Shown: positions 22,053 through 34,338 of the stretch, piece by piece
How the letters are laid out: every line of letters starts with the position of its first letter
How positions within the stretch are numbered: position 1 is the first letter of the stretch
Assembly (NCBI GenBank): GCA_019104865.1
Contig: JAHRWZ010000083.1
Location: 1 to 50,391, forward strand
DNA: 50,391 bases
Direction: 5' to 3'
Source of the DNA: Castellaniella sp.
GTDB taxonomy: Bacteria; Pseudomonadota; Gammaproteobacteria; Burkholderiales; Burkholderiaceae_B
Notes under the pieces: generated by a model
The model's input: the letters and a program-made list of their open reading frames with translations, nothing else
What the model was told of the DNA's origin: nothing
The model's database searches: none
Position numbers and translations under genes: made by a program

Positions 22053-23449
22053 GGATTGGCGTCCTTCAGATAGGGATTGTGCGAGGATTTGAACTCGATG
22101 CTCAACGGCGTGCCTGCCAGATTGAATGCCTCGCGGAACTGATTTTCCAGATAGCGCCGATAGGAATCGGGGACATCATCCAGGGCATTGCCATGGATGA
22201 TGATGCGCGGCGGATTCTGCCCGCCCTGGTGGGCATACCGCATCTTGGGCCGGAAGATACCCTTGCGCGGCGGCGGTTGCTGCTCGATGGCCGCCTGCAG
22301 GGTGCGTGTGAGTTTGGGTGTGGACAGCTTGGCGAAGGCCGCCGCATGGGCGGCCTCGACGGCTTTGAGCACCGGCCCGACGCCCTGCCCCTTCAGGGCC
22401 GACAGATGCAGGACCCGCGCAAAGGACAGAAAACGCAGCTTGCGCTCGTATTCGCGCTGCACCCATTCGCGCTGTTCGCTATCCACCGCGTCCCACTTGT
22501 TCAGCCCCACGACCAAGGCGCGCCCCGCCTCTGTGGCGAAACCGGCGATGTGCGCATCCTGGTCCGAAATGCCTGCCTGCGCATCGATCAGAAGCAGCAC
22601 CACGTTGGATGCCTCGATCGCCTGCAGCGTCTTGATGACAGAAAATTTCTCGACAGTTTCGAAGACCTTGCCGCGCCGGCGCAGTCCCGCCGTATCGATC
22701 AGGGTATAGCGGCGACCGTTGCGTTCGAATTCGATTTCGATCGCATCCCGCGTCGTGCCGGGCAAATCGTACGCGATGACGCGTTCTTCACCCACCAGCG
22801 TGTTGATGAGCGTGGACTTGCCAACGTTCGGGCGCCCTGCGATAGCCAGCTTGATCCGGTGATCAGGCACATCGGTCCCATCTTCGGCTTCCTCGGTGAT
22901 TGCAAGCGGATCCGCGTCCAGCGAGTGGCTCGGCTCGGGAACCTGCAGCGGACCCAGGGCCTCGTCCACCAGCGCCGACACACCGTCGCCATGCGCGGCG
23001 GATATGGGGTGCGGATCGCCCAGCCCCAGTTCATAAAACTGGGCCAGATCGGCGTGGTGACGCATGCCCTCGGCCTTGTTGACGGCCAGCAGGACGCGCT
23101 GACCGGCCTTGCGCAACAGCCGGGCGATCTCATGGTCGTGGGCGTTGATGCCCTCGCGGCCATCCACCAGAAACAGCACGACGTCCGCCTCGGCGATCGC
23201 CTGCGCGGTCTGGCGAGCCATCTCGACCAGGATGCCCTGGGTCGCCACCGGTTCGAACCCGCCGGTATCCACGACGATGAAGGGGTGATCGCCCATTCGC
23301 CCTTCGCCGTAGTGCCGATCGCGGGTCAAGCCCGAGATGTTGGCCACGAGCGCCGCGCGCGACCGCGTCAGCCGGTTGAACAGGGTCGATTTACCGACGT
23401 TGGTGCGCCCGACCAGGACCACCACCGGCTTGAAATGCAGTTCAGCCAC
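22049..23449 (-). CDS. der: Der (EngA), double-GTPase for 50S assembly
   Basis: Essential ribosome-assembly GTPase of 466 residues with two G domains in tandem and a C-terminal KH-like domain. The first P-loop is GRTNVGKS and the second GRPNVGKS; G4 motifs are NKAE and NKWD. It overlaps bamB by 8 bp upstream and hisC by 4 bp downstream. Confidence 0.97.
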   Translation of the reverse strand: MAELHFKPVVVLVGRTNVGKSTLFNRLTRSRAALVANISGLTRDRHYGEGRMGDHPFIVVDTGGFEPVATQGILVEMARQTAQAIAEADVVLFLVDGREGINAHDHEIARLLRKAGQRVLLAVNKAEGMRHHADLAQFYELGLGDPHPISAAHGDGVSALVDEALGPLQVPEPSHSLDADPLAITEEAEDGTDVPDHRIKLAIAGRPNVGKSTLINTLVGEERVIAYDLPGTTRDAIEIEFERNGRRYTLIDTAGLRRRGKVFETVEKFSVIKTLQAIEASNVVLLLIDAQAGISDQDAHIAGFATEAGRALVVGLNKWDAVDSEQREWVQREYERKLRFLSFARVLHLSALKGQGVGPVLKAVEAAHAAAFAKLSTPKLTRTLQAAIEQQPPPRKGIFRPKMRYAHQGGQNPPRIIIHGNALDDVPDSYRRYLENQFREAFNLAGTPLSIEFKSSHNPYLKDANP

Positions 23450-24593
23450 CGGTGGTCACCAACATCAGATTGCCGCTGCCCGTCTGGATCAACGCCCCGC
23501 GCGGCGTCGAAAGCGGGGCGGAAGTGATCGGGCCACCGCCGACTTGCAGACGGGCCATCAGGCTGCCGTCGGCACGCGACAAGAAGTGCAAGTATCCCTG
23601 ATAGTCCCCCAGCACCACCGCGCTGCCCACCACGGCCGGAGAGCTCAGGCGGCGATTGAGCAGGGCGGACTGTTTCCAGACTTCGTGACCATCGCGCAGA
23701 TCCAGCGCATGGACCGTATCCCGCAGATCCGGCAGATAAATATGCTGACCGTCGGTAGCCATCCCGGTGGCCGAGGAGACTTCCTGCGACCAGATCGGGC
23801 GCCCACCCTGAGAAACATCGAAGCAGGTGGTGTGGCCCTGATAGCTGACGCCACACAGCAGCGGCCCGACCGTCACGGGCTCACCCACGACGTCGCTGAT
23901 CCGTTCCAGATCCGAGGCGCCGCGCGACGGCGACACGGAACCTTCCCAGCGCACGGCACCGGACGCCGCATCGATCACGAGCAGGCGGCCGCCGGGCATC
24001 CCGGCGATCACCGTACCCGGCACCATCGCCATGCGCATGCTGGTCCGCAAGGCGAGCGCGGGACCCGGGCGCTGGACGTTCCAGCGCAACTTGCCCGTGG
24101 ATTCGTCGAAGGCCTGGACCCGGTAATCGGTGGTGCGGACCGCCACAATACCGTTGCCGACGGCCGGTGGCACGTTCACCGCGCTGGCCGCCTGGCTGCG
24201 CCAGATCTCGTTGCCTTGGGCATCGTAAGCCACGACCATCCCCGCCTGGGTCACGACAGCCGTTGTGCGACCATCCGTGCCGACACCCGCCGACAAGGGA
24301 TCCTTGCCCGCTCGCCAGCGGACGGCCCCGCTGGCGAGATCCAGCGCCGCGACAGCCCCCGAAGGCGTAGCAGCATAGGCCGTGTCACCGACCACCTGCG
24401 GCGAAAAACCGTAATCTCCGCCGCTGCCGATCGACACCGACCAGCGGGACGCGACGGCCAATGAAGGCGCGTATTCGGTCAGCGGCGCCGGGTCGAAGCG
24501 GGCATCCGTGCGAGAAAACAGGCCGCAGCCTGCCAGACCCACCACCGACAGGCTGATGACGGCGGCGCGAAACAAACGAACAGGGGTACGCAT
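23442..24593 (-). CDS. bamB: BamB, outer-membrane assembly lipoprotein
   Basis: Lipoprotein of the BAM complex, 383 residues. A signal peptide ends in the lipobox LAGC (lipidated Cys at 23), followed by a PQQ-like beta-propeller built of repeated blades such as [14 protein letters not shown] and [14 protein letters not shown]. Starts 5 bp after yfgM, as in many proteobacteria, and overlaps der by 8 bp. Confidence 0.96.
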   Translation of the reverse strand: MRTPVRLFRAAVISLSVVGLAGCGLFSRTDARFDPAPLTEYAPSLAVASRWSVSIGSGGDYGFSPQVVGDTAYAATPSGAVAALDLASGAVRWRAGKDPLSAGVGTDGRTTAVVTQAGMVVAYDAQGNEIWRSQAASAVNVPPAVGNGIVAVRTTDYRVQAFDESTGKLRWNVQRPGPALALRTSMRMAMVPGTVIAGMPGGRLLVIDAASGAVRWEGSVSPSRGASDLERISDVVGEPVTVGPLLCGVSYQGHTTCFDVSQGGRPIWSQEVSSATGMATDGQHIYLPDLRDTVHALDLRDGHEVWKQSALLNRRLSSPAVVGSAVVLGDYQGYLHFLSRADGSLMARLQVGGGPITSAPLSTPRGALIQTGSGNLMLVTTGG

Positions 24594-24598
24594 GGGGC

Positions 24599-25237
24599 TC
24601 AGGCTCCGTTCAAGGCGTCAATCTTCAGCTGGATGATCTGCGCGGCGGGATCGGCCCCCAAGGCCTTCAGTGCGTCGCGCCAGGCCTGCACCGCCTGGTC
24701 GGCATGCCCCTGGGCCGCCAGCACGTCGCCACGGCGATCGGCATACAGGGCGGCGAACCCTTCGGGCACCGTCCCCTGCAACTGGGCCAGGGCCGGTTCA
24801 TATTGCTTCTGTGCCAACAGGACGCCTGCCAGACGCAGACGAGCCACTGCCTGCAGGGCCGGCTCGGAACCATCGCGCACCAGCCATTCAAGCTGCTCGC
24901 GGGCCCCATCCAGATCCTTGCGTTCCTGCAGCGCCCAAGCGGCCACCAGAACGCCACGCGCGGCGTAGCCGGAGCTGGCGTAATCGCTACGCAGTGCCGT
25001 GCTGGCGGCCTTGATGCGGGTCACCGCATCATCACCCTGTTGGCTGGTAGCGGTTTCCAATGCCTCGTAGTAGCCCATGGCCTGACCAGCCTGATGCGAC
25101 TCGTACCACTGCCAACCGCGCCAGCCGGCGAACACGGCCACGACGACTAGAACCGCGGTCATGCCAAGCGTGCCATAGCGTTCCCACCAGGCCTTCAGTG
25201 CGTCGATTTTTTCCTGTTCTTCGAGATCGTATGCCAT
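24599..25237 (-). CDS. yfgM: YfgM-like TPR protein, SecYEG ancillary factor
   Basis: Membrane protein of 212 residues. A cytoplasmic N-terminus (MAYDLEEQEKIDALKAWWE) precedes one transmembrane helix (about 25-43), and a periplasmic TPR domain follows. Homologues associate with the SecYEG translocon and periplasmic chaperones. The ATG at 25237 is chosen because the typical AYDLEEQE start begins there. Lies between hisS and bamB in the standard order. Confidence 0.92.
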   Translation of the reverse strand: MAYDLEEQEKIDALKAWWERYGTLGMTAVLVVVAVFAGWRGWQWYESHQAGQAMGYYEALETATSQQGDDAVTRIKAASTALRSDYASSGYAARGVLVAAWALQERKDLDGAREQLEWLVRDGSEPALQAVARLRLAGVLLAQKQYEPALAQLQGTVPEGFAALYADRRGDVLAAQGHADQAVQAWRDALKALGADPAAQIIQLKIDALNGA

Positions 25238-25245
25238 GCCTGTAG

Positions 25246-26529
25246 TCAGATCCTTTGCTTGAGATGCTGGGCCAGCTGGTCGAACGCGATCGACTCCTGC
25301 TGAGATTCGCCGGAAGCCTCGGTACGCAGCCATTTCACGGTCGCGGCGCCCGAAACGAGTTCGTCGCCGCCGACGATGACGGCTGCTGTGGCGCCACTGG
25401 CGTCAGCGCGACGAAACTGTGATTTAAACCCAGTCGAGCCGGCATGGACAAGTACCCGCAATCCGGCGTCTCTCAGGCCCTCCGCCAGGCGGGCCGCGCG
25501 GCGCTGCCCGTCATCGCCCTGATGCACCAGATAGACCTGGCACTCGTCGGGTGTCGGCGGTGGCGCATCCTGCAGCCATAGATCCAGCAGACGCTCCATG
25601 CCGATGGCAAAACCGACAGCTGGCGCCGGTTTACCGCCCAGCAGTTCGATCAAGCCGTCGTAGCGCCCACCGCCGCAGACCGTCCCCTGGGCCCCCAGGC
25701 GATCGGTCACCCACTCGAAAACCGTCAGATTGTAGTAGTCCAGTCCGCGCACCAGGCGGGGATTCAGGGTATAGGCTACACCGGCATCATCCAGCCGGGC
25801 GCACAGGCCCTGGTAATGGGCCAGCGATTCCGGCCCCAGAAAATCGAACAGGCGCGGCGCGCCGTTGGCCATATCCTGCATGGCCGGATTCTTCGTGTCC
25901 AGCACGCGCAGCGGATTACTGTGCATGCGCCGACGGGCTTCCTCGTCGAGCACGTCGACATGCCTTTCCAGATAGGCAATCAAAGCGGCGCGGTGCGCGG
26001 CGCGTTCGGACGCCTGCCCCAGGGAGTTGAGTTCCAGACGGATGTCGCTCAGCCCCAGCAGACGCCACAGGCGCGCCAGCATCAGGATCAGTTCCGCGTC
26101 CACATCGGGACCAGGGAACCCCAGGGCCTCGACGTCGATCTGATGGAACTGGCGATAGCGCCCGCGCTGCGGACGTTCGTGGCGGAACACCGGCCCCATC
26201 GCGTAAATACGGCGCGGCCGGTCATACAGGAAGTTCTGTTCGATAGCCGAGCGTACGATGCCAGCCGTGAATTCAGGGCGCATGGTCAGGCGCTCGTCAT
26301 TCAGGGGATCGACGAAGGAATACATTTCCTTTTCGACGATATCGGTGACCTCGCCGATGCCCCGGGTAAACAAGCGGGTGTGCTCGAGCACCGGCGTGCG
26401 CATGTTCTGGTAGCCATATGCGGCCAACCAGTCGCGCACCAGGGCTTCCAGTCGTTCCCAATGCGCCGATTCGGGCGGCAGGGTGTCTTTCATGCCGGTC
26501 AGGCCGGCGATTTTCTTGAATTCGGACAT
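25246..26529 (-). CDS. hisS: HisS, histidyl-tRNA synthetase
   Basis: Class II synthetase of 427 residues that charges tRNA-His. Motif 1 lies near the start, motif 2 is [16 protein letters not shown], the histidine signature is LVRGLDYYN, and motif 3 is near GFAIGMERL. The anticodon-binding domain follows. I take the ATG at 26529 ([15 protein letters not shown]), 6 bases after the ispG stop codon; a TTG at 26538 is the alternative. Confidence 0.97.
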   Translation of the reverse strand: MSEFKKIAGLTGMKDTLPPESAHWERLEALVRDWLAAYGYQNMRTPVLEHTRLFTRGIGEVTDIVEKEMYSFVDPLNDERLTMRPEFTAGIVRSAIEQNFLYDRPRRIYAMGPVFRHERPQRGRYRQFHQIDVEALGFPGPDVDAELILMLARLWRLLGLSDIRLELNSLGQASERAAHRAALIAYLERHVDVLDEEARRRMHSNPLRVLDTKNPAMQDMANGAPRLFDFLGPESLAHYQGLCARLDDAGVAYTLNPRLVRGLDYYNLTVFEWVTDRLGAQGTVCGGGRYDGLIELLGGKPAPAVGFAIGMERLLDLWLQDAPPPTPDECQVYLVHQGDDGQRRAARLAEGLRDAGLRVLVHAGSTGFKSQFRRADASGATAAVIVGGDELVSGAATVKWLRTEASGESQQESIAFDQLAQHLKQRI

Positions 26530-26534
26530 GCAAC

Positions 26535-27845
26535 TCAATCCGCGTGACGCGGCACCACGCCAGGACGGTGCGAGGGCTCCGCGCCCGCGCCCTGCCCGTA
26601 GCGCCGTGCCACATAGTCTTCGACAATCTGTTTGAATTCCTGAGCGATCGAATCACCCTTCAGGGTGACGGTGCGCTGGCCATCGACATAGACCGGAGCG
26701 GCCGGGACCTCGCCGGTACCGGGCAGGCTGATGCCGATATCCGCATGGCGGCTTTCCCCCGGGCCGTTGACCACACAGCCCATGACGGCCACGTGCATGT
26801 TCTCGACCCCTGGATACCGCGCCTTCCAGACGGGCATCTGGGCGCGCAGATAAGCCTGGATGCTGGCGGCCAGTTCCTGGAACACCGTGCTGCTGGTGCG
26901 CCCGCACCCCGGGCACGCCACCACCATCGGCGTGAAAGCCCGCAGCCCCATGGTCTGAAGAATTTCCTGCGCCACCACGACTTCGCGGCAACGGTCGCCG
27001 CCCGGCTCGGGCGTCAGCGAAATGCGAATTGTGTCGCCGATTCCCTGCTGCAACAAAACGGCCAGCGCGGCCGTCGATGCCACGATGCCCTTGGAGCCCA
27101 TCCCTGCCTCGGTCAGGCCCAGGTGCAGCGGATAATCGCAACGCTGCGACAGGCTCTGATAGACCGCGATCAGATCCTGGACGTGGCTGACCTTGCAGGA
27201 CAGAATCACGGCGTTGGCGGGCAGGCCGAGTTCCTGGGCGCGTTCCGCGTTGCTGATGGCGGAGACCACCAGGGCTTCCCGCATCACGGCGTTGGCTGTC
27301 CAGGGACTGGGACGCGCGGCGTTCTCGTCCATCATCCGCGCCAGCAGCTCGTGGTCCAGACTGCCCCAGTTCACACCGATCCGGACGGGCTTGTCGTTGC
27401 GGCAGGCCACCTCGATCATCTGCGCGAAATTATCGTCGCGCCGCTTCCCGCCACCCATATTGCCGGGGTTGATGCGATATTTCGACAAGGCCTGAGCGCA
27501 GTCCGGGAACTGGGTCAGCAGCTTGTGGCCGTTGTAATGAAAATCACCCACCAGCGGCACGGGCACACTCATCCGGTCCAGCGTATTGCGCAGATCGGCC
27601 ACGCGGGCAGCCGCCTCCGGGGTATTCACGGTGACCCGGACGAGTTCGGACCCCGCCTGCCAGAGTTCACGCACCTGCAGCGCGGTGGCTTCGGGGTCTG
27701 CCGTGTCGGTGTTGGTCATGGACTGGACCACGACCGGCGCATCGCCGCCCACCCGGACCACATGGCTGCCCCAGCGTACATCCACTGAGCGCGTGGGCCG
27801 CCGGTCCGCGACGGACGGTTCGGAATTCACAGAAGAGGAAGTCAT
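26535..27845 (-). CDS. ispG: IspG (GcpE), HMBPP synthase
   Basis: Iron-sulfur enzyme of the MEP isoprenoid pathway, 436 residues, reducing MEcPP to HMBPP. An N-terminal TIM barrel ([15 protein letters not shown]) leads to the C-terminal cluster domain with CPGCGRTSS and the later Cys in GCVVNGPGE. The ATG at 27845 overlaps the rodZ stop in an ATGA, which favours it over the earlier ATG at 27866. Confidence 0.97.
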   Translation of the reverse strand: MTSSSVNSEPSVADRRPTRSVDVRWGSHVVRVGGDAPVVVQSMTNTDTADPEATALQVRELWQAGSELVRVTVNTPEAAARVADLRNTLDRMSVPVPLVGDFHYNGHKLLTQFPDCAQALSKYRINPGNMGGGKRRDDNFAQMIEVACRNDKPVRIGVNWGSLDHELLARMMDENAARPSPWTANAVMREALVVSAISNAERAQELGLPANAVILSCKVSHVQDLIAVYQSLSQRCDYPLHLGLTEAGMGSKGIVASTAALAVLLQQGIGDTIRISLTPEPGGDRCREVVVAQEILQTMGLRAFTPMVVACPGCGRTSSTVFQELAASIQAYLRAQMPVWKARYPGVENMHVAVMGCVVNGPGESRHADIGISLPGTGEVPAAPVYVDGQRTVTLKGDSIAQEFKQIVEDYVARRYGQGAGAEPSHRPGVVPRHAD

Positions 27846-28345
27846 TGGCGCAGCGCCTTCAGCCAATCAAGAACCAGCCACTGATCGGGGACCCAGCCCC
27901 GGTTGATGGCATACAAGCCGATCACGCAGAACAAGACCAGGATCAGCAGCACCCAGGCCCAGGTGCGGTGTGCAGGTTCGCCCCTGGGCGTCATGTCGGC
28001 TGGCGGGATAGCCCGCCGCGTGCCTGCGGAAGACACCGTCAGACGCGGACGTGCCGCCCCCACAGCGCCGTCCAGCAGGCGCAGCACGGCGTCCACGTCA
28101 GCCTCCAGGAAACGCGCATAGTTGCGCACCAGGCCCCGCAGCGGAACGCCATCGGGGAGGCGCGCCCAGTCTCCGCATTCCAGGTAGCCCAGCTGCACCG
28201 AGGAATACTTGATGCGCGCAGAGACCTCGGACAGCGTCAGGCCCCGGGTTTCGCGCAAGGTCTTCAGGGTGTCGCCGACGGGCGGCATAGCCTGGCCGTC
28301 TGGCCTGTCCTGCCATGACTGGCTGTCACTTGGGGAATCGCTCAT
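27842..28345 (-). CDS. rodZ: RodZ-like helix-turn-helix membrane protein (short form)
   Basis: Protein of 167 residues. A Cro/CI-type helix-turn-helix (about 28-85, [23 protein letters not shown]) is followed by a proline/arginine-rich linker and one transmembrane helix near 131-150 ([17 protein letters not shown]). Only about 17 residues follow, so the periplasmic beta domain of classical RodZ (over 300 residues in E. coli) is missing. RodZ links MreB to the cell-shape machinery. Position between rlmN and ispG supports the assignment, with 4-bp overlaps on both sides. Confidence 0.8.
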   Translation of the reverse strand: MSDSPSDSQSWQDRPDGQAMPPVGDTLKTLRETRGLTLSEVSARIKYSSVQLGYLECGDWARLPDGVPLRGLVRNYARFLEADVDAVLRLLDGAVGAARPRLTVSSAGTRRAIPPADMTPRGEPAHRTWAWVLLILVLFCVIGLYAINRGWVPDQWLVLDWLKALRQ

Positions 28346-29505
28346 CCGTGTTCCTTTTTGCGTATGACGATGCGTGCCCGATCGGGCAGCCGCTCGTTGA
28401 TGCGGGTGCGATCGCGCACCTCGCCGGCCAACTGGCCGCAGGCGGCGTCGATATCGTCGCCGCGCGTCTTGCGCACGGTCGCCACCAGCCCGGCGTCGGT
28501 CAGATGCTGGGCGAACAAACGCACGCGCGCCGCTGGCGAGCGCCGCAACCCCGACTGTGGGAAGGGATTGAAGGGGATCAGATTGAACTTGCAGCGCACC
28601 TGACGGGCAATCCCGGTCAGTTCGCGCGCATGTTCGTCGGAATCGTTGACACCATCGAGCATGATGTACTCGAAGGTGATGAAATCACGCGGGGCATATT
28701 CCAGGTAGCGGTTGCAGGCGTCCAGCAATTCCGCCAGCGGATACTTGCGGTTCAACGGAACCAGCCGGTCGCGCAATGCATCATTGGGGGCATGCAGCGA
28801 CACTGCCAGCGCCACAGGGCAATCCTGCGCCAGCCGGTCGATCATCGGGACCACCCCCGATGTGGACACCGTCACGCGCCGCCGCGACAGGCCATAGGCA
28901 TGGTCGTCGACCATGAGGCGCAGGGCACCCAGGACCTGGTCGTAATTGAGCAGAGGCTCGCCCATACCCATCATGACCACGTTGCTGACCGCCCGCTGCG
29001 ATTCATCGGTCGGCCCGTCCAGGCGCGCCGCCTGCGGGTCATCGCGCAAGGCGCGGTTGGCATACCACAGCTGGCCGATGATTTCAGCCGTCGTCAGATT
29101 GCGGCTGAACCCCTGATAGCCCGTGGAACAGAAGGGACAAGCAACGGTGCAGCCCGCCTGGCTGGAAATGCAGAGTGTGCCCCGATCGTCTTCGGGAATG
29201 AAGACGGTTTCGATGGCATTGCCCGCCCCCATGTCGAACAGCCATTTGCGGGTGCCGTCCGTCGAACGCTTCTCGATGTTCAGGGGCGGCGCCTGCACGA
29301 CACAATGGGTTTCCAGCTGGGCCCGGAAATCTTTGGCCAGATCGCTCATGTCCTGGAACCGGTCCACCCCGCGCTGATGCACCCACTGCGACAGCTGGCG
29401 CGCGCGAAAGGGCTTGCCCCCCCACTGCGCCACCAGTGACGCCAGGGCGGCCGGGTCCAGACCCAGGACATTGACGGAACTCTGAACGGATTCAGTACCA
29501 GACAT
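28342..29505 (-). CDS. rlmN: RlmN, 23S rRNA/tRNA adenine C2-methyltransferase
   Basis: Radical SAM enzyme of 387 residues that methylates A2503 of 23S rRNA and A37 of some tRNAs. The cluster motif CTVACPFC holds C119, C123 and C126. The conserved methyl-carrying Cys lies in [14 protein letters not shown] near the C-terminus. Its stop overlaps the rodZ start directly; the pilF gene often found between them is absent. Confidence 0.96.
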   Translation of the reverse strand: MSGTESVQSSVNVLGLDPAALASLVAQWGGKPFRARQLSQWVHQRGVDRFQDMSDLAKDFRAQLETHCVVQAPPLNIEKRSTDGTRKWLFDMGAGNAIETVFIPEDDRGTLCISSQAGCTVACPFCSTGYQGFSRNLTTAEIIGQLWYANRALRDDPQAARLDGPTDESQRAVSNVVMMGMGEPLLNYDQVLGALRLMVDDHAYGLSRRRVTVSTSGVVPMIDRLAQDCPVALAVSLHAPNDALRDRLVPLNRKYPLAELLDACNRYLEYAPRDFITFEYIMLDGVNDSDEHARELTGIARQVRCKFNLIPFNPFPQSGLRRSPAARVRLFAQHLTDAGLVATVRKTRGDDIDAACGQLAGEVRDRTRINERLPDRARIVIRKKEHG

Positions 29506-29538
29506 AGAAAACGATCGACAGATGAGGAAAACTCGAGA

Positions 29539-29556
29539 CCCCTGGGCAACCCGGGG
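29539..29556 (-). terminator. Weak hairpin between ndk and rlmN
   Basis: CCCCTGGG-CAA-CCCGGGG forms a short stem with one bulged T. On the minus strand it is followed by TCTCGAGTTTTCC. It may attenuate ndk transcription before rlmN; it is too short and T-poor for a confident terminator. Confidence 0.35.
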
Positions 29557-29603
29557 TGCTCCGCCCGGCCGACGCGTCGAGCCAGGCGGGACACAAGCCG
29601 CGA

Positions 29604-30029
29604 TCAGCGGCCGAAAATGTTGCTTTCAGGGAAGAAGAAGGCGATTTCAACGGCAGCGGTCTCGGCGGCGTCGGAGCCATGCACGGCGTTGGCGTCGATG
29701 CTGTCGGCGAAGTCGGCACGGATGGTGCCCGGCGCGGCCTTCTTCGGGTCGGTGGCGCCCATCAGGTCGCGGTTTTTGGCAATGGCGGATTCGCCTTCCA
29801 GAACCTGCACGAACACGGGACCGGAGACCATGAAATCGACCAGGTCCTTGAAGAAGGGACGTTCCTTGTGGACGGCGTAGAAGCGCTCGGCCTCGCCGCG
29901 CGACAACTGCTGCAGACGAGCCGCCACGACCTTCAGGCCAGCCTGTTCAAAACGGGCGACGATCTGGCCGATTGCGTTCTTGGCGACGGCATCAGGCTTG
30001 ATGATGGAAAGGGTACGTTCGATAGCCAT
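29604..30029 (-). CDS. ndk: Ndk, nucleoside diphosphate kinase
   Basis: Balances nucleoside triphosphate pools by phosphate transfer through a phospho-histidine. The 141-residue protein has the catalytic H117 in NAVHGSD and N-terminal [11 protein letters not shown]. The ATG at 30029 gives the standard N-terminus, preceded by GGAAACCTCC; the frame is open farther upstream. First gene of the long minus-strand array. Confidence 0.97.
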   Translation of the reverse strand: MAIERTLSIIKPDAVAKNAIGQIVARFEQAGLKVVAARLQQLSRGEAERFYAVHKERPFFKDLVDFMVSGPVFVQVLEGESAIAKNRDLMGATDPKKAAPGTIRADFADSIDANAVHGSDAAETAAVEIAFFFPESNIFGR

Positions 30030-30212
30030 GGAGGTTTCCGGTGTAGAACAGGGAAAGGAGCTTTCCCGATGAAAAGGTAGAATGAATCCCGCGCGGCGCA
30101 GCCCCATCGGATGGGGATATTTGCCCGTGCCTGCGGTGAACCGTGCATTTTACCATGCGCGGTTTCCCTGGCATCCGCCTACAATGATCGTTTTTTTTCG
30201 CTGTCCGAACCC
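30030..30212. promoter_or_regulatory. Divergent ndk/valS intergenic region with candidate -10 boxes
   Basis: This 183-bp gap must hold both promoters. TACAAT at 30180-30185 could be the valS -10 box, about 28 bp before its start. On the minus strand TAAAAT near 30149-30154 could serve ndk. No strong -35 box is evident for either. A 7-bp perfect hairpin GGGAAAG-GAG-CTTTCCC (30051-30067) lies in the ndk leader. Confidence 0.4.
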
Positions 30213-33047
30213 ATGAGCGATTCCATCTCCCTTCCCAAAAGCTTCGAACCCCAGGACATCGAGTCCCGCTGGTATGACGAATGGAATCGACGGGGTCTGT
30301 TCAGTGGCGGGCAGCACGTCGAACCGGCGGCCGGACACACATCGGCTCCCTTCGCGATCCAGTTTCCGCCGCCCAATGTCACCGGCACCCTGCACATGGG
30401 CCATGCGTTCAATCAGACCATCATGGACGGCCTGATCCGCTATCACCGCATGAGCGGCGACGATACGGTGTTCATTCCCGGCACCGACCACGCCGGCATC
30501 GCCACACAGATCGTGGTCGAACGACAGCTGGATGCACAAGGCGTGTCGCGCCACGACCTCGGTCGCGACAAGTTCCTGGAGCGAGTCTGGGCATGGAAGA
30601 AGCAATCCGGCAGCACCATCACCGGCCAGTTCCGGCGGCTGGGCTCTTCCTGCGACTGGTCACGTGAATACTTCACCATGGACGATCGCCTGTCGCGAGG
30701 AGTGATCGAGGTCTTCGTGCGCCTGTACGAACAGGGCCTGATCTACCGCGGCAAGCGCCTGGTGAACTGGGACCCGGTTCTGGGCACGGCCGTCTCCGAC
30801 CTGGAAGTGGTCAGCACCGAGGAAGACGGCCACATGTGGGAAATCCGCTACCCACTGACGACGCCGGCCGACGGGTTGACCCACCTGGTGGTCGCCACCA
30901 CCCGGCCCGAAACCATGCTGGGCGACGTCGCCGTCATGGTGCACCCAGAGGACGAGCGCTACGCGCATCTCATCGGACGCACCGTGACGTTGCCGCTGGT
31001 GGGCCGCGAGATCCCCATCATCGCGGACGACTACGTGGACTGCGAATTCGGCACCGGTGTCGTCAAGGTCACTCCCGCACACGATTTCAACGACTACGCA
31101 GTGGGCCAACGCCACGGCCTACCGATGATCAGCGTGCTGACCCTGGACGCGAAGATCGACGAACAGGCCCCTGCGGCCTACCGCGGCCTGGACCGCTACG
31201 AGGCCCGCCGGTGCATCGTGACCGACCTGGAGTCCCAGGGTCTCCTGCAGGCGGTAAAACCGCACAAGCTCATGGTGCCGCGCGGCGACCGCACCAACAG
31301 CGTCATCGAACCCATGCTGACGGATCAGTGGTTCGTCGCCATGAGCGAGCCGGCTCCCGAAGGCAGCCTGCACCCTGGCAAGAGCATCACCGACGTGGCA
31401 CTGGAAGTCGTCGCCGACGGCCGCGTGAAATTCGTTCCGGAAAACTGGACCACCACCTACAACCAGTGGCTCGACAACATCCAGGACTGGTGTATTTCCC
31501 GCCAGCTGTGGTGGGGCCACCAGATCCCCGCCTGGCATGCGGACGACGGCAGGATCTTCGTCGCCCGCTCGGCCGAGGACGCCGAGCGTCAGGCCCGCGC
31601 GGCGGGTGTCGCCGGGCCGCTGACCCGCGATCCTGACGTGCTGGACACCTGGTTCTCATCCGCCCTGGTGCCGTTCACCGACCTGGGCTGGCCCGAGCAG
31701 ACGCCGGACCTGTCCCGCTATCTTCCCTCCAGCGTGCTGGTCACGGGCTTCGACATCATTTTCTTCTGGGTCGCCCGCATGATCATGATGAGCATGCACC
31801 ATACCGGCCAGGTACCCTTCCGCACGGTGTACGTGCACGGCCTGGTTTGCGACATGGAAGGCAAGAAGATGTCGAAGTCCAAGGGCAACACCATCGATCC
31901 GGTGGACCTGATCGACGGCATCGACCTGGAATCCCTGCTGGCCAAGCGCACGGCCGGCCTGATGAACCCGAAGCAGGCCGAGACCATCCGCAAGCGCACG
32001 CGCAAGGATTACCCCGATGGCATCCCGGCCTACGGCGCCGATGCGCTGCGCTTCACCATGGCGGCCTATGCCACCCTGGGGCGCAACATCAATTTCGACC
32101 TGAAGCGCTGCGAGGGCTATCGCAATTTCTGCAACAAGCTCTGGAACGCCACCCGTTTCGTGCTGATGAACGTCGAAGGGCACGACCTGGGGCACGCCCA
32201 GCCCGGCGACCTGTCCTTTGCCGACCGCTGGATCATCGACGGCTTGCAGCGACTGATCACGGAAGTCCACACGGGCTTTGCCCAGTACCGCTTCGATCAG
32301 GTGTCCGACCGTCTCTACCACTTCATCTGGGACGAATACTGCGACTGGTACGTCGAACTGGCCAAGGTCCGCCTGCAGACAGGCGGCGCCGTGGAACAGG
32401 CGGCCACGCGCCGCACCCTGATCCAGGTACTGGAAACCCTGCTGCGCCTGGTCCATCCGATCATGCCCTTCATCACGGAAGAGCTCTGGCAGAAAGTCTC
32501 GGTGGCCGCCGGGGTCCGGGCAGTTGGCGCCGAGGCCAGCATCAGCACCCAGCCCTACCCCATGGCCCAGGAGTCCCTGCTGGATACCGCCGCCGTCGCC
32601 CGCATGACCGCGCTCAAATCCCTGACCGAGGCCATCCGTGCCCTGCGCGGCGAAATGAATCTGGCCCCGAGCCAGCGTGTCCCGCTGCTGGTTCAGGGCA
32701 CGGATGCCGGCCTGGACGAACTGGCTCCCTATCTGACGACTCTCGCCCGCCTGGACACCGTCCAGGCCGTGGACCACCTACCCGATCTGGGCGCCCCGGT
32801 GCAGGTCGTGGGCACCACGCAACTGATGCTGCACGTGGAAATCGACGTCGCAGCCGAACGCGCACGCCTGGACAAGGAAATCGACCGCCTGGAAAAGGAA
32901 ATCGCAAAAGCCGGCGCCAAGCTGTCGAATGCCAGCTTCGTCGAGCGGGCACCCGCAGCCGTCGTGGAGCAGGAAAAAGCCCGCCTGCTGCAATTCGGCG
33001 AAACACTGGACCGGGTCAGAGCGCAGCGGACACGGCTGCAGGACTGA
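30213..33047 (+). CDS. valS: ValS, valyl-tRNA synthetase
   Basis: Class I synthetase of 944 residues. The HIGH-type motif is HMGH (61-64) and the KMSKS loop lies at 552-556 in [10 protein letters not shown]. An editing (CP1) domain sits between them, and a C-terminal coiled coil ([20 protein letters not shown]) binds tRNA. I chose the ATG at 30213 ([13 protein letters not shown]); upstream codons of the open frame do not look like ValS. Confidence 0.97.
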   Translation: MSDSISLPKSFEPQDIESRWYDEWNRRGLFSGGQHVEPAAGHTSAPFAIQFPPPNVTGTLHMGHAFNQTIMDGLIRYHRMSGDDTVFIPGTDHAGIATQIVVERQLDAQGVSRHDLGRDKFLERVWAWKKQSGSTITGQFRRLGSSCDWSREYFTMDDRLSRGVIEVFVRLYEQGLIYRGKRLVNWDPVLGTAVSDLEVVSTEEDGHMWEIRYPLTTPADGLTHLVVATTRPETMLGDVAVMVHPEDERYAHLIGRTVTLPLVGREIPIIADDYVDCEFGTGVVKVTPAHDFNDYAVGQRHGLPMISVLTLDAKIDEQAPAAYRGLDRYEARRCIVTDLESQGLLQAVKPHKLMVPRGDRTNSVIEPMLTDQWFVAMSEPAPEGSLHPGKSITDVALEVVADGRVKFVPENWTTTYNQWLDNIQDWCISRQLWWGHQIPAWHADDGRIFVARSAEDAERQARAAGVAGPLTRDPDVLDTWFSSALVPFTDLGWPEQTPDLSRYLPSSVLVTGFDIIFFWVARMIMMSMHHTGQVPFRTVYVHGLVCDMEGKKMSKSKGNTIDPVDLIDGIDLESLLAKRTAGLMNPKQAETIRKRTRKDYPDGIPAYGADALRFTMAAYATLGRNINFDLKRCEGYRNFCNKLWNATRFVLMNVEGHDLGHAQPGDLSFADRWIIDGLQRLITEVHTGFAQYRFDQVSDRLYHFIWDEYCDWYVELAKVRLQTGGAVEQAATRRTLIQVLETLLRLVHPIMPFITEELWQKVSVAAGVRAVGAEASISTQPYPMAQESLLDTAAVARMTALKSLTEAIRALRGEMNLAPSQRVPLLVQGTDAGLDELAPYLTTLARLDTVQAVDHLPDLGAPVQVVGTTQLMLHVEIDVAAERARLDKEIDRLEKEIAKAGAKLSNASFVERAPAAVVEQEKARLLQFGETLDRVRAQRTRLQD

Positions 33048-33087
33048 ACCCCACACCCCCATCCCCTGAATGTCACGGCATATGCCC

Positions 33088-34317
33088 ATGAGCTCCGATA
33101 AATTTCGACCGGTGATCGAATCCCTGCTGGACACCGATCTGTATAAATTCACGATGTGGCAGGCCATGCTGCACCGTCACCCGGCGGCCCAGGCAGAATA
33201 TCAGTTCATCTGCCGCAGCCGGCCCGAACATTCACTGGCGGAACTGGCACCAGAGATCGAACGGCAGATCGATCATTTATGCAGCCTGCGCTTTAGCCAG
33301 GACGAGCTGGATTATCTGGGCGGGCTGCGCTACATCAAATCGGATTTCGTCGATTTTCTGTCGCTGTTTCACTTTCAGCGCCGCTTCATTCAGATCGGCA
33401 CTCAGGGGGATTCCCTGACCATCATCGCCCGAGGTCCCCAGGTGCATGTCATGGGGTTCGAAATCTTCGTGCTGGCGATCGTCAACGAGATTTATTTTCG
33501 ACGCTATCAGGCGGACGACGTACTGGAAGAAGGCCGGCGCCGGCTGCAGGCGAAAATCGAACTGCTGCGAGATTTTTCGCGCGAACCGGCACGGCGCTTT
33601 CCATTGCAGATTTCCGATTTTGGCCTGCGCCGCCGATTTTCCAAGGTGTGGCAGACCGAAGTCGTGGAACGGTTGCGGACGGCCGTCCCACAATACATCA
33701 CCGGCACGTCCAATGTCGCGCTGGCCAAATCCCACGGATTGGTGCCGGTGGGGACCATGGCCCATGAATATCTGCAGTCATACCAGGCGTTCGGGAAAGT
33801 CCGCCTGCGGGATTTCCAGCGGGCCGCGCTGGAGGACTGGGTACAGGAATATCGCGGCGATCTGGGCATCGCCGTCACCGACGTGGTCGGTACGGATGCC
33901 TTTCTGGCGGATTTCGACCTGTATTTCGCCAAGCTGTTCGACGGCCTGCGCCACGATTCGGGCGACCCGATCGCCTGGGGGGAAAAGGCCCTGGCCCATT
34001 ATCAGACCCTGCGCATCGACCCGACCAGCAAACGCCTCGTCTTTTCGGACGGCCTGGACATTCCTCGCGCGCTGGATATCTACCGCCATTTTGCCGACCG
34101 GGTCCAGCTGGCGTTCGGAATCGGCACCAACCTGACGAACGATCTGGGGCCGCAGCCGCTGAACATCGTCATGAAGCTGTTCCAGTGCAATGGCATGCCC
34201 ACCGCTAAACTGGCCGATAGCCCGGGCAAGGAACACTGCACCGACGCGACGTTCCTGGCCTACCTGCGGCAGGTATTCGGGCGCGCAGTGGACGGCGCCG
34301 CGAGCCCCGGCACCTGA
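33088..34317 (+). CDS. pncB: PncB, nicotinate phosphoribosyltransferase
   Basis: Salvages nicotinic acid to NaMN with PRPP, ATP assisted, in the Preiss-Handler route of NAD synthesis. The 409-residue protein begins [16 protein letters not shown], has the phosphohistidine region [10 protein letters not shown], and the PRPP/phosphate site near [10 protein letters not shown]. Starts at 33070 and 33082 are also in frame; 33088 matches the usual N-terminus. nadD for the next NAD step lies at 45819. Confidence 0.93.
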   Translation: MSSDKFRPVIESLLDTDLYKFTMWQAMLHRHPAAQAEYQFICRSRPEHSLAELAPEIERQIDHLCSLRFSQDELDYLGGLRYIKSDFVDFLSLFHFQRRFIQIGTQGDSLTIIARGPQVHVMGFEIFVLAIVNEIYFRRYQADDVLEEGRRRLQAKIELLRDFSREPARRFPLQISDFGLRRRFSKVWQTEVVERLRTAVPQYITGTSNVALAKSHGLVPVGTMAHEYLQSYQAFGKVRLRDFQRAALEDWVQEYRGDLGIAVTDVVGTDAFLADFDLYFAKLFDGLRHDSGDPIAWGEKALAHYQTLRIDPTSKRLVFSDGLDIPRALDIYRHFADRVQLAFGIGTNLTNDLGPQPLNIVMKLFQCNGMPTAKLADSPGKEHCTDATFLAYLRQVFGRAVDGAASPGT

Positions 34318-34338
34318 AAATCCGCCAGGGCCCGGTTC

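Noticed and set aside
22079..23527. 482-codon frame antisense to der and the end of bamB
   Set aside because: Both Der GTPase domains are intact on the minus strand; the antisense product has no motif.
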